Of a stretch of DNA of 64,000 nt, positions 25,119 through 37,700 are shown in pieces. Position numbers and translations under genes: made by a program. How positions within the stretch are numbered: position 1 is the first letter of the stretch; every line of letters starts with the position of its first letter. The notes under the pieces were generated by a model that searched no databases, was not told where the DNA came from, and was given only the letters and a program-made list of their open reading frames with translations. The DNA comes from Cryptomeria japonica (Eukaryota > Streptophyta > Pinopsida > Cupressales > Cupressaceae): NCBI RefSeq assembly GCF_030272615.1, contig NC_081405.1:308300014-308364013 (forward strand), in the 5' to 3' direction.

Positions 25119-26803
25119 TTAAGAAAAGTAGGGCTTCAAGAATTGTCCATGAATAGGCAATTCAATAATTTTACCATTTATACCTTGGAGAAAATATGAA
25201 TCTTCTCCCCACTTGCTTTGGATCAAATATGGATCAAGCCAAATGGCATCAAATTTTCCATGTTTTCCTTTATCTTCCATCCTGGCATTCCACATCAGAA
25301 CCAAGTCATCAATCTGAAAATTTCTTGCAATTGTTATTTTATCATACAAGTTTTTTACTTGCATTTGCAATTTTGCATTTCTAGTATTAGCTTCTCTTCT
25401 AGTTTCATCTAGCTCAATCAAAGCTTCTACCCTCAACTGCATATCATCATCTATATCATCATCATATGTTTGGACAAACTTATACATCTGCATTAGATTA
25501 TTTTGGGGAAACCTTGCATGTATACCATATACCAAGTCAAAAGGAGTGCATCCTATTGCTTTTTTAACTGTCACCTTGTCTGCCCAAACTACCAATTTCA
25601 ACTTTGAATCCCAGGCTTTCTTATTTTTGTCCAAGATTCTTTTGATGGTTTTCATCAAGATCTTATTGCTTGATTCAACTTGTCCATTCCCTTGGGGGTG
25701 ATAAGGTGATGAATATGAGATTTGGATACCATATTTATTGAAAAAATATTCATATTCCTCTAGCCTAAAAATCATAGCATTATCAGAGACTATTCTCTCT
25801 GGACATCCAAATGTGGTCAATATATTATTATTGATAAAACCAATCACCACCTTACTTGTTGCCCTCCTAGTTGGTTTAGCTTCAACCCACTTAGTAAAAT
25901 AATCTATGGCCACTAAAATCCAAGAATGATTGCCATTAGATTTACATGTTATTTCTCCAATAAAGTCTATACCCCATTGTTGAAATGGAGCCTGCACACT
26001 TACAGGTTTCAATGGAAGATTTCCTGAAAATTTCAATTTCCCAGAAAACCTTTGGCATGGATCACATTTTCTAACTAACTGATGTGCATCTTTAAAAAAA
26101 TTTGGCCACCAAAACCTAACTCTCAATATTTTATGTGCAGTAGTTTTTGCCATATAATGCCCTCCACAAACCCCACTATGCATTTCTATTATTAATTTAT
26201 GAGCTTGATCTTGGTTGACACACTTCAACATGACACCATCATTATTTCTCCACCAGAGTTTGCCATTTACAATAACATATTTTATGGCATGCAATCTCAG
26301 TTTGCTCCTTTTGTTGTCATTCATACCTTCAGGACACTTCATCTTTTGTAAGTAGCATATTATGTCCACATACCACTCATAGTTATCCATGTCACAAAGA
26401 TAAGCTCGGTGTTCTTCTTCAGTAACATTTATTTGATTGACATCCAAGTTACTTTGAGCCATTAATTTGGCCAATATTTGTCCTCTCACTAACTTTGTGA
26501 TTTGGATGTCAATATTGAATTCTTGGATCTTGTTAATCAATCTACATCTCCTTCTAGTCACTTCTTGCTATGTGAAGATGTCTTTGATTGCAACACTAGG
26601 TACATATGCAACCACTGTTGCTCCCATCAGATAACTCCTAAAAGATTTTACCATCTTTACTAGTGTATAGGCCTATTTTTCATTTATATAATACTTCAAC
26701 TCTACAGCTGGCAAATATTTATTGAAAAATGCTATGGGTTGTTCAAAACCCTTTGAGTTCTTTTGTAACAAGACTGCAACATCAGTATGAAAAGATGCAA
26801 AGT
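25119..26803 (-). pseudogene. Gypsy RNase H end plus complete integrase (copy B)
   Basis: The 480-codon frame 26,561-25,119 is the best preserved coding sequence in the window. It holds the integrase HHCC zinc domain (HSGVCGGHYM ... CDPCQ), then the catalytic core with Asp in WGIDFIGEI, Asp in IVSDNAMIF and Glu in HPQGNGQVESSNK, and a C-terminal domain up to the stop. Upstream (26,803-26,562), broken by two stops, lies the end of the Ty3-type RNase H. It is cut at 26,803, where a plus-strand element begins. Integrase inserts the element DNA into the genome. Except for the upstream truncation this integrase looks intact, so it is younger than copy A or has decayed less. Confidence 0.85.
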
Positions 26804-28440
26804 GATCACCATCGTTTGTAGTATATCTTCACGTAGCCAAATTTGAATGCTAGGAAGAGGCATTGGACAGAGTTTTTATGTGAGTACGCCTTTGAGGTGA
26901 GACACATCCAGGGTAAGGAGAATGTGGTAGCGAATGCATTGAGCCACATGAGGCATGAAATTTCAGTAGTGTCTCTTAGTGTGGATTTGAGGAGTTGTAT
27001 TCTTAGTGCCCTTCCTTCAGATATGTGGTACCGGGAGATTATTGCAGAGGTTACCGTAGGTAGAGCTCTTGAGGGCAGATATGCAGGTTATTTAGTTGAG
27101 TCACATGGACTTCTTAGACATTTGGGATGCACTTATGTTCCACCATCAGACGGTCTTCGAGATTTGATCATGTGAGAGGCACATCGTGCACCTTACATGG
27201 CACATCCAGGTGTCAAGAAGATGCACGCAGATTTGAGACATATATACCATTGGTCTGGTATGAGGAGAGATATAGCAGATTTTGTGTCATGTTGCCTAGA
27301 GTATCAACAAGTGAAGGCAGAGCATTGACATCCCGCAAGATTATTATAGTCACATTTAGTTCTAGGATGGAAATGGGATATTATATGTATGGATTTTATA
27401 GTTGGTTTGCACATGTCTTCATGTTGTCATGATGCTATTATGGTCACCATGGATAGGTTGACCAAAGTAGCACACTTTTCCCCGATCAGATCATCATATA
27501 CAATAGCGACAGTAGCTCAGGTTTTCTTGGAGGGAGTTGTGAGGTTGCATGGTATTGATTAGTAGATCATATCAGATCGCGATCCAGTTTTCACGTCAAC
27601 ATTCTAGACAATTCTTCAACATGATTTAGGGACAAAGTTTAACTTTAGTTCAACTTATCACCCCAAGACAGATGGACAGACAAAGAGGGTGAACCAGATT
27701 TTGGAGGACATGTTGAGGATGTACGTGATGGATCAACAGTCTCATTGGGAGGATTAACTTTATTTGGTTGAGTTTTCATACAATAATGGTTACCACAACT
27801 CTATTGGTATGTCTCCTTATCAAGCATTATATGCTAGACCGTGTTGTACACCCCTGAGTTGGGACCATTTGGAGCACAGACTGTGTATTGGTTCAAAGAC
27901 ATTACAGGATATGGAGGAGCAGGTGGCTCACATTAGAGAGAATTTGGTGGTTGCATAGGATAGACAAAAGAAATATGTGGATTCTCATCATGTGGATAGG
28001 CAATTTTTAGTTGGACACAAGGTGTTTTTGAGAGTTCGCCCATGAAAGAGTCTGATCCATTATGGAAAAGGATCTAAGTTGGCGCCATGATTTGTAGGAC
28101 CTTTCAAGATTTTGGAGAGGATTGGTCTTGTGGATTATCGCCTTATCTTTCCGTCTATCTTGTCCCGCATCCATGATGTCTTTCGTGATTCTATTTTGAG
28201 GCTATATCATCCTGATATTTCACATGTTTTGGATTAGAATGCTTTATAGGTCGAGGATGGGAAGCTTTCTTTGGAGCCCGTGCACATTCTTTAGCATAGA
28301 GAGATGTCCCTTAGAGGTCAACACATCAAGCAAGTAAGGGTCTAGTGGGATCCAAATGATGATTCTACAACTACATGGGATGATGCAACACAAATGAGAG
28401 AGTTCTACCCTTATTTGTTCATAGGCTTCCAGGAGTAAGC
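26804..28440 (+). pseudogene. Chromovirus-like gypsy pol: RNase H end, integrase, chromodomain remnant
   Basis: Starts inside RNase H (about 26,806: DHHRL then TRPNLNA-like), with the diagnostic HIQGKENVVANALS near 26,910. The integrase zinc domain (27,180-27,310), core (MDFIV-like near 27,390; DRDPVF near 27,570; Glu in HPKTDGQTKRVNQ, here Lys where Glu is expected, near 27,665) and the GKGSKLAP-PF..LERIG module (28,065-28,130) follow. The end (about 28,250-28,430) has the VQWDPN...TTWDD...FYPYLF pattern of a chromodomain. Many stops, including TAG for Trp, show it is dead. The upstream two-thirds of the element are missing. Confidence 0.75.
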
Positions 28441-28445
28441 CTAGG

Positions 28446-29096
28446 CAAAGGGGGGTAGGATATAGTGTCCACGCTTGACTTGACTTGTTTTGACTAGAGT
28501 TGACTTTTATTTCATGCTTGATAGACTTATCTAGACTATATTTGATGATTTGGATGATGATTACTCATGTGTTTCAGTTACTTATTATTGATGTTAGACA
28601 CTATTGGACATTTGCTATTTTGATGATCTATATGGATGTTGATACTATAATTATTGATCATGTGATTTGATGGATATATGTGCTTGATGGATTCCATATG
28701 CTTACTTTGTGATGGATTATTGATAGATTAGATTTATTATGGTTTTGATGATGATTATGATTTCACTAACCCTAATTCATGATTACATATGATGAGATGT
28801 GTTTGACTATTGTATGATTGTCTTCATGAGATGGACGATGTCACATCACTCATTGCGAGCGAGATGTGCCATCACGATTCCCTATCACTTGTCTATTATG
28901 ATATATATGCATATGTTGTATCATTGTTTTGTGGTTGCAGGATTTTTTAGGTACCAGACATCGAGTCCACTTGGCTTCACAGGTTTGAGCGTGTCTTTAA
29001 TTCCAATGGATTATGTAGTTCAGAGATGACATGAGTTCCCCTCACATACTCTAGGTCTAAGTTGTTCACTATGAGTCGTTAGCATCCTGGTGTGAA
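28446..29096 (+). mobile_element. Polypurine tract and truncated 3' LTR of chromovirus-like element
   Basis: A purine tract (aaaggggggtagga, 28,447-28,460) is followed by TGTCCACGCTTGAC at 28,466. The same start occurs at 30,523, and 28,466-29,090 matches 30,523-31,160 closely. At about 29,097 the sequence switches abruptly to integrase (gtgaaccaaatttttgagga), so this LTR is truncated. Confidence 0.65.
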
Positions 29097-29748
29097 CCAA
29101 ATTTTTGAGGACATGTTGAGAATGTATGTTATGGATCAACAGTCTCATTGGGAGGATTACCTCTATTTGGTTGAGTTTTCATACAATAATGGCTACCACA
29201 ACTCTATTGGTATATCTCCTTATTAGGCATTATATGGTAGACCATGTCGTACACCCCTGAGTTGGGACCATTTGGAGGACAGACTGTGTATTGGTTCAGA
29301 GACATTACAAAATATGGAGGAGCAGGTGGCTCACATTATAGAGAATTTGGTGGCCGCATAGGATAGACATAAGAAATATGTGGATTCTCATCATGTGGAT
29401 AGGCAGTTTTTAGTTGGCGACAAGGTGTTTTTGAGAGTTTATCCATGAAAGAGTCCAATCCGTTATGGAAAAGGCTCTAATTTGGTGCCATTATTTGTAG
29501 GACCTTTCGAGATTTTGGAGAGGATTGGTCTTGTGGCTTATCACCTTGTCTTTCCACCTAGCTTGTCCCGCATCCTTGATGTCTTTATTGATTCTATTTT
29601 GAGGTTATATCATCTTGATATTTTGCATGTTTTGGATTAGAATGCTTTACAGGTTGAGGACGGGCAACTTTCTTTGGATCCCATGCACATTCTTCAGCAC
29701 AAAGAGAGGTCCCTCAAAGGTCAGGGCATCAAGCAGGTATGGGTCCAG
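29097..29748 (+). pseudogene. Second copy of integrase 3' part
   Basis: Repeats about 27,690-28,340: NQIFEDMLRMYVMDQQSHW, the GRPCRTPLSWDHLED segment and the GKGSNLVP region. Begins at gtgaaccaaattttt and ends at 29,748 inside the chromodomain part (gggtccagtg), where a third copy starts. No start codon or catalytic core. Confidence 0.75.
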
Positions 29749-30510
29749 TGAACCAGATTTTGGAAGACATGTTGAGGATGTACGTCATGGATCAACAGTC
29801 TCATTGGGAGGATTACCTCTATTTAGTTGAGTTTTTATGTAATAATGGTTTCCAAAAATCTATTGGTATGTCTCCTTATCAGGCATTATATGGTAGACCA
29901 TGTCATACACCCCTAAGTTGGGACCATTTGGAGGATAGAGTGCATATTGGTTAAGAGACATTACAAGATATGGAGGAGCAGGTGGCTCACATTAGAGAGC
30001 ATTTGGTGGCCGCATAGGATAGATAGAAGAAATATGTGAATTCTCATTGTGTGGATAGATAGTTTTTAGTTGGCGACAAGGTGTTTTTGAGAGTTTGCCC
30101 ACGAAAGAGTGATCCATTATGGAAAAGGCTCTAAGTTGGCACCATGATTTGTAGGACCTTTCAAGATTTTGGAGATGATTGGTCTTGTGGCTTATTGCAT
30201 TGTCTTGCCACCTAGCTTGTCCCACATCCATGATGACTTTTATGATTCTAGTTTGAGGTTATATCATCCTGATATTTAGCATGTTTTAGATTAGAATGCT
30301 TTACAAGTTGAGGACGGGCAAATTTCTTTGGAGCCCATGCACATTATTTAAGACAGATTGATGTCCCTCAGAGGTCGCGACATCGAGCAGGTAAGGGTCC
30401 AGTGGGATTCGAATGCTGATTCTACAACTACATGGGATGATGCAACACAGATGAGAGATTTCTACCCTTATTTGTTCATAGGCTTCCAAGAGTAAGCCTA
30501 GGAAAAGTGG
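29749..30510 (+). pseudogene. Third copy of integrase 3' part with chromodomain remnant
   Basis: Starts at gtgaaccagattttgg exactly where copy 2 began, and continues through the chromodomain tail (WDSNADSTTTWDDATQM-like near 30,410-30,450) to a purine tract (gtgggggaggata) before the LTR at 30,523. Stops throughout. Confidence 0.75.
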
Positions 30511-30522
30511 GGGAGGATATAG

Positions 30523-33500
30523 TGTCCATGCTTGACTTTTTTTGACTAGAGTTGACTTTTATTTCATGCTTGATAGACTTATCTAAACTATATTTGATAA
30601 TTTGGATGATGATTACTCATGTGTTTCAGTTACTTGTTGTTGATGTTAGACATTATTGGACATATGCTATTTTGATGATCTATATGGATGTTGATACTAT
30701 AATTATTGATCATGTGATTTGATGGATATATGTGCTTGATGGATTCCATATGCTTACTATGTGATGGATTATTGATAGATTAGATTTATTATGGTTTTGA
30801 TGATGATTATGATTTCACTAACCCTATTTCATGATTACATACGATGAGATGTTTATAAGATGTGTTTGACTATTGTATGATTGTCTTCGTGAGAGGGATG
30901 ATGTCACATCACTCATTGTGAGCGATATGTGTCATCACGATTCCCTATCACTTGTCTGTTATGATATATATATGCATATGTTGTATCGTTGATTTGTGGT
31001 TGCAGGATTTTTCAGGTACCAAACATCGAATCCACCTGGCTTCACAGGTTTGAGCATGTCTTTAATTCCAATTGCTTATGCGGTTTGGAGATGACATGAG
31101 TTCCCCTCACATACTCTAGGTCTAAGTTGTTCATTGTGAGTTGTTAGCATCTTGGCGTAATTTGCTATGTTAGTAGTAAGCTTGGCCTTCTTGGTGTTGT
31201 GAGTATGTTAGAGATGGTTTCAATTTATTTGAGTATGTTTAGACTAATTATCTGACTCTTGATGTGTGGTTTTATATTTGATAATGTTTATTTTAATTTA
31301 TTTAATTTATTAGTTTTGAGTATTTAATTATTTGGTATTTATATTTATTTAATAATTAATGTTTATTGATTTTATGATTGTTTAATATTTGTTTTATATT
31401 TGTGGTTTAATCTTTATTGGGGTTTGATTATTTAATTGGTATTTGTTTATTTAATTGCCTATGGCTTAGTAATTGTTTGGTATTTAATACTTATTTGGTT
31501 CTTTTATTTATTATTAAATCCCCATTTGGATTATTTATTTATAGCTTATGTTTTATTTATATAGTTTACTATTATTTATATTTAAGTGGGTTTTATAAAT
31601 ACATTAAATTAAAGTAATAATAAAACATTCCCACTTGGTTGGATAAATACATTTTATATTTACCTTACCTACCCTTTACTCTTATTGGTTGAATTTGAAA
31701 TGGGAGGTAAAATTATATTATATGGTGGGGTTGGTAAAATATATTCAAAACCGAATATTTTGATTGGTCGGTATGGAGGCTAGGGTTTTAGTTATTGTTT
31801 GGTTTTTATTTTTATTCTCGTGATGTTTTTCTGGTTGGCTATTCTCTTTGAAGAATTTTCTCTATAAGTATTTTCCTTTGGCTTTCGATTTTGCACTTGG
31901 ATTTTGGGTGGAGCTTGGCTAGATTTTGGCTTGACTTTGTGGGGAGCTCTTCTTCAACTACATTCCTTCACATGAGTTGCAGGTTGGAGCTCTCAATTTT
32001 GTATTTTCAATTTTAATGGCTTCCCTATATGCATTGTGTTTGCAAGTGTTTTTGGGCTTGGGTTGAAGAGATATTAACATATTATAGTTTTTATTATAGT
32101 TTTGTGAAATAATATTTGGAGGGGAAACTTTATATTATGTATGTTTTTTTTATATAGTAGTTGGAAATTATATTTTGGTATTTTTTGCAATGTGGATTTA
32201 CGGATATGAGAATGTCCGTTCTCTATGGATTCCATTTGGTTTGTTTGAGGATGTTTTAAAATCCCCTTTCTGAATGTGAATATCTTGTGTGTGTGTTTTG
32301 CTGGATTGTTTGGAGGTTCCATAGAGTTTTTTGGTTTTCTCTGTGAGTTTTTCCGCGAGGAAAACTTTAATATATCTTGGTTTATACTTGGTTATATTTT
32401 ATTTCATTTGTGCCCATTTAATCTTTTGTTCGGGGTGACCTTGTTGGTCTCTGTTTTGTGAAATTTGGTTAAGTTTATGAATTCATATTTTAGCTGTAAG
32501 ATTTCGAAGTTTTCCATCAAATTTATGTATTTGTGCTGTTAGAGAATTTTTGTTGTTTCTTTTTGCATTTGCGTGGTTTTATTTTGTGTTTGTGCGACCC
32601 TGTGCAGTGAATGCACAACCCAAAAGGGTGAATGCGCTTCTTCTTTGCAAAAACACTATCAAAATAGGTATATGCGCTTCAAAAAGTTGTGTTTGCATTG
32701 CACTAAGATGTGAAAACACAATCTCAATTTTTAAATGCGTTGTTCTGGTGAACAAAAGCATTGTTCTACCCTATTAATGAGTTTTTCACAGTTTTTCTTT
32801 AATTAACTTAATTTTTTTGATCGAATCTTGTATGAGAGGCTTGTTCTCATTCTGCAAATGATTTCTAGATTCGAATTGACTATTATCCGAGTTTTGTTAT
32901 GGATTATCTTAAGGTTTTCATATTACTTATGATTTATGTTGTTGTATGAATTCTCCTCCATGTTGATGTGCCATGTGAGGGAGATGCTTATGTTATTGTT
33001 TTTAATCTAGCAAGTGAATAGGCCTTGTTGTAGCTTAATTACCTATTTTGTGGCAGATTATTGATGACTTTACTATGCCCTTTTTTTGGCCAAGAGGCTC
33101 ATTGTTATACTTGATGTTGTTGTATCTTTGTGTATGTTGCACAAGTATGAGTGGATGTTCTTGGTTGCATATGAATGCTATATTTTCATATTTCATTATG
33201 GTGTAGAGCCTCTTATGATTTATTGTTGGACCATGTTAGGGGAAGTGGGCTTCCTTGTGATGATCGGGGTCATGAGAGATAAGCTTGCATGATGTTCCTT
33301 TTAAGGATGCATGGAGTCTAGACCGCCAGGGCACATTGGAAGTTTACCATGATTTGTAAATAAGTGATAACCTACTAATTAATGGGTTGGGTAGTTAGAC
33401 TCGTTAATAAAGATAAAATTGATTTGAGCCTCATGACTTGATCCTAGGGAGGATGTTTTAGGATAAGCATGAGAAGGCCATTGCTATGGAAAGTCTATCT

Positions 33501-33550
33501 CCCTTGATCTCTCATAGGTTGAGATGGATCGACATGTCCATCAAGCTAGT
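30523..33550 (+). mobile_element. 3' LTR of chromovirus-like element, left part
   Basis: Starts TGTCCATGCTTGAC after a purine tract. The first ~640 bases match 28,466-29,090. AT-rich in the middle (31,220-31,700). The tail includes ctagaccgccagggcacatt (near 33,320), a motif I associate with such LTRs in conifers (memory, not searched). Interrupted at 33,550 by E_right and resumed at 47,708. No protein-coding frame is supported. Confidence 0.6.
33547..33550 (+). repeat. Target-site duplication, left copy (TAGT)
   Basis: TAGT directly before the E_right terminus GGGTATG; TAGT directly after its other terminus (47,708-47,711). Removing E_right and one TAGT gives a continuous LTR reading catcaagctagtgccttatg. 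Four bases is short, so chance cannot be excluded alone, but it coincides exactly with the inverted-repeat ends. Confidence 0.75.
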
Positions 33551-34379
33551 GGGTATGTGCAGGATCATGGTGTGCCAAAACAGGCCCTTAAGTGGCAATG
33601 AAATTTTAGAAAAATCAGAGTTATGCAACTTGACATGAAAATTTGAATAAGTTGTGAACATTATTTTTAAAATATGTAAGAAGAGAATACATAGAAAATT
33701 GAATTTAGTTTCTAAGCTACTAGTTGTTTTTTGGAAAAAAAAAATCCTATTTGATGAAAATTTCAAATTTCAATGCAGTGGTACTAAAATTTCAGGAAAA
33801 AAATAAGAAGTAGACGTATGTCTAACCACCCTAATCACAATAAAATCTTAATATTTTTTTATAATATTTATAATATAAGTATTAGACTCATGTCCGGATG
33901 TGACACATATTTGTTTTTAATTTTTTATGAATTAAATAATTATTTATGAATTTTTTACTACAACTTTTTAGAAATTCAGAAACTCCTATGTCTGACCACC
34001 TTAACTTGGTCAAAACCTTATGAAATTTAATTTTTTAAAATTTTTCCCTATAGTAGACAAAGCATAGGATGTGATGCATATTTCGGTTTCAAAAAATGTT
34101 ATACCGTTTGAAAGTTATGACTGTTTTTCAATCAGGACCATTGTCAGAATTTAATTAGAAAATAAATAACAATCATTTACTAAAGTCAAAATAAGACAAG
34201 CCTTATATTGTTGGAAAGCTGGGAACGTCCTTAAAAAACCCTTTTCATTTTATCAATTTTGGCTACAAAAAAAGTTGTCAGCCACCAGTGTAAAGTCTGG
34301 AAAATCAAGGAATACTGAAAAACACGTTTTTTCAGTTGACTTTCCAGGCTTGTCACTTCCAAGCCTAATACCAAAGCAT
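33551..34379 (+). repeat. Terminal region S of E_right
   Basis: Homologous in reverse orientation to 6,130-7,046. Starts with the terminal inverted repeat. No supported gene. Confidence 0.8.
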
Positions 34380-34530
34380 TCCTGAGCCGAAATTTAGAAT
34401 TTGAAAATTTGAGTACAAAAATTTGCGGTCCCTAAAGAATTTCCCTTTGCTGCCATTTATGAAGTAAACTACCACATGGCAGAAATACGATATCCGATTA
34501 ATAGGATATCAGATTTTATTGGTCATATTT
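34380..34530 (+). repeat. Array-flanking module, E_right left side
   Basis: Same module as 3,772-3,931: tttgcggtccc, ctttgctgcc, CGATATCCG (34,488-34,496), a second atatc, gattttattggtcatatttt running into the GA tract. Confidence 0.65.
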
Positions 34531-34568
34531 TAGAGAGAGAGAGAAGGAGAGGGATAGAGGGAGAAAGA

Positions 34569-34610
<42 letters not shown>

Positions 34611-34659
34611 GGGAGAGGGAGGAGAGGGAGAGAGAGAGAGACCATATGATGCCTAACGA

Positions 34660-34711
<52 letters not shown>
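34531..34711 (+). repeat. GA microsatellite with one trapped decamer block
   Basis: (GA)n from 34,531, interrupted at about 34,641-34,664 by accatatgatgcctaacgac, two array modules, then (GA)n again to 34,711. The trapped block shows that array and microsatellite exchange sequence. Confidence 0.85.
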
Positions 34712-34713
<2 letters not shown>

Positions 34714-37700
34714 ATATGACACCTAACGACACAATTTGGTGTCTTAAGGGGTCTTATGGTGTTGTTAGGGGTCATATGGTGTCTTGGGACACCATAGGAC
34801 TCCTTAAGACACCAAATCATGTCGTTAGGGGTCATATTGTGTCTTACGACCCATAACTATGACCCCTAATGATAGTTATGTGATATGGTGTCCCATGAAC
34901 CCTTATGACCTCCCAGGACACCATATGACCCCTAATGACACCATATTGGGTCGCTTTGGGTCATATTGTGTCCTAAGGGGTCATATTGTGGTCTATGACC
35001 CCTTAGGACACCATATGACCCCTAACGACATGATTTGGTGTCTTAAAGGGTCCTATGGTGTCATTAGGGGTCATATGGTGTCCATAGGTGTCATATGGTG
35101 TCTTGGGACACCATATGACCCCTTAGGACACAATATGACCCCTTAGGACACAATATGATCCAAAGTGACCCAATATGGTGTCATTAGGGGTCATATGGTG
35201 TCCTAAGAGGTCATAAGGGTTCATGGGACACCATATGACCCCTAACAACACCATCGAACCCCTTAAGACACCAAATCATGTCGTTAGGGGTCATATTATG
35301 TCCTACGACCCCGTAAGACACAATATGACCCCTAATGACATGATTTGGTGTTTTAAGGGGTACTATGGTGTCGTTAGGGGTCATATGGTGTCTTGTGACA
35401 CCATAGGACTCCTTAAGACACCAAATCATGTCGTTAGGGGTCATATTTACACCATAGGACCTCTTAAGACACAATATGACCCTTTAGGACACAACAATAT
35501 GGTGTCACTAGGGTTCATATGGTGTCCTAATAGGTCATAAGGGTTCATGGGACACCATATGACCCCTATGGACACCATATGTCCCCTAACGACACCATAG
35601 GACCCCTTAAGACACCAAATCATGTCGTTAGGGGTCATATTGTGTCCTCCGACCTCGTAAGACACAATATGACCCCTAACGACATGATTTGGTGTCTTAA
35701 GGGGTCTTATGGTGTTGTTAGGGGTCATATGGTGTCCATAGGGGTCATATGGTGTCCCATTAACCCTTATGACCTATTAGGATACCATATGACCCCTAAT
35801 GAACCCATATTGGGTCGCTTTGGGTCATATTATGTCCTAAGGGGTCATATTGTGTCTTAAGGGATCCTATGGTGTCCCAAGACACCATATGACCCCAATG
35901 GACACTATATGACCGCTAACGACACCATAGGACCCCTTAAGGCACCAAATCATAACATTATGGGTCATATTGTGTCTTACGGGGTCTTAGGACACAATAT
36001 GATGCCTAATGACATGATTTGGTGTCTTAAGGGGTCCTATGGTGTCAATCCATAGGACCCCTAATGACACCATAGGACCCCTTAAGACACCAAATCATGT
36101 CTTTAGGGGTCATATTTACACCATAGGACCCCTTAAGACACAATATGACCCCTTAGGACACAACAATATGGTGTCATTAGGGGTCATATGGTGTCCTAAG
36201 AGGTCATAAGGGTTCATGGGACACCATATGACCCCTATGGACACCATATGACCCCTAACGGCACCATAGGACCCCTTAAGACACCGAATCATGTCGTTAG
36301 GGTTCATATTATGTCCTACGACTCTGTAAGACACAATATGACCCGTAATGTTATGATTTGGTGTCTTAAGGGGTCCTATGGTGTCGTTAGGGGTCATATG
36401 GTGTCTTGGGACACCATAGGACCCCTTAAGACACAATATGGCCCCTTAGGACACAATATGACCCAAAGTGACCCAATATGGTGTCATTAGGGGTCATATG
36501 GTGTCCTAAGAGGTCATAAGGGTTCATTGGACACCATATGACCCCTATGGACACCATATGACCCCTAACGACACCATTGGTCCCCTTAAGACACCAAATC
36601 ATAACATTAGGGGTCATATTGTGTCTTACGGGGTCGTAGGATACAATATGACCCCTAACGACATGATTAAGTGTCTTAAGGGGTCCTATGGTGTCGTTAG
36701 GGGTCATATGGTGTCCATAGGGGTCATATGGTGTCCCATGAATGCTTATGACCTCTGAGGACACCATATGACTCCTAATGACACCATATTGTTGTGTCCT
36801 AAGGGGTCATATTATGTCTTAAGGGGTCCTATGGTGTAAATATGATCTCTAATGACATGATTTGGTGTCTTAAGGGGTCCTATGGTTTCACAAGACACCA
36901 TATGACCCCTAACAACACCATAGGACCCCTTAAGACACCAAATCATGTTGTTAGGGGTCATATTGTGTCCTACGACCCCATAAGACACAATATGACCCCT
37001 AATGTTATGATTTGGTGTCTTAAGGGGTCCTATTAGGGGTCATATGGTGTCCATAGGGGTCGTATGGTGTGTTGGGACACCATATGACCCCTTAAGACCC
37101 AATAAGACCCCTTAGGAAACAATATGACCCAAAGCGACCCAATATGGTGTCATTAGGGGTGATATGGTGTCCTAAGAGGTCATAAGGGTTCATGCGACAC
37201 CATATGACCCCTAGGGACACCATATGACCCCTAATGACACCATCAGACCCCTTAAGACACCAAATCATAACATTAGGGGTCATATTGTGTCTTACGAGAT
37301 CATAGGACACAATATGACCCTAACGACATAATTTGGTGTCTTAAGGGGTCCTATGGTGTCGTTAGGGGTCATATGGTGTCCATAGGGGTCATATGGTGTC
37401 CCATGAATCCTTATGACCTCTCAGGACACCATATGACCCTTAATGACACCATATTATTGTGTCCTAAGGGGTCATATTGTGTCTTAAGGGGTCTTATGGT
37501 GTAAATATGATCCCTAACGAAATGATTTGGTGTCTAAGGGGTCCTATGGTGTCACAAGACACCATATGACCCCTTAAGACACCGAATCATGTCGTTAGGG
37601 GTCATATTGTGTCCTACGACCCCGTAAGACACAATATGACCCCTAATGTTATGATTTGGTGTCTTAAGGGGTCCTCTGGTGTTGTTAGGGGTCATATGGT

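Noticed and set aside
31417-31617. 66-codon frame in the chromovirus LTR
   Set aside because: AT-rich LTR sequence; no homology or context.
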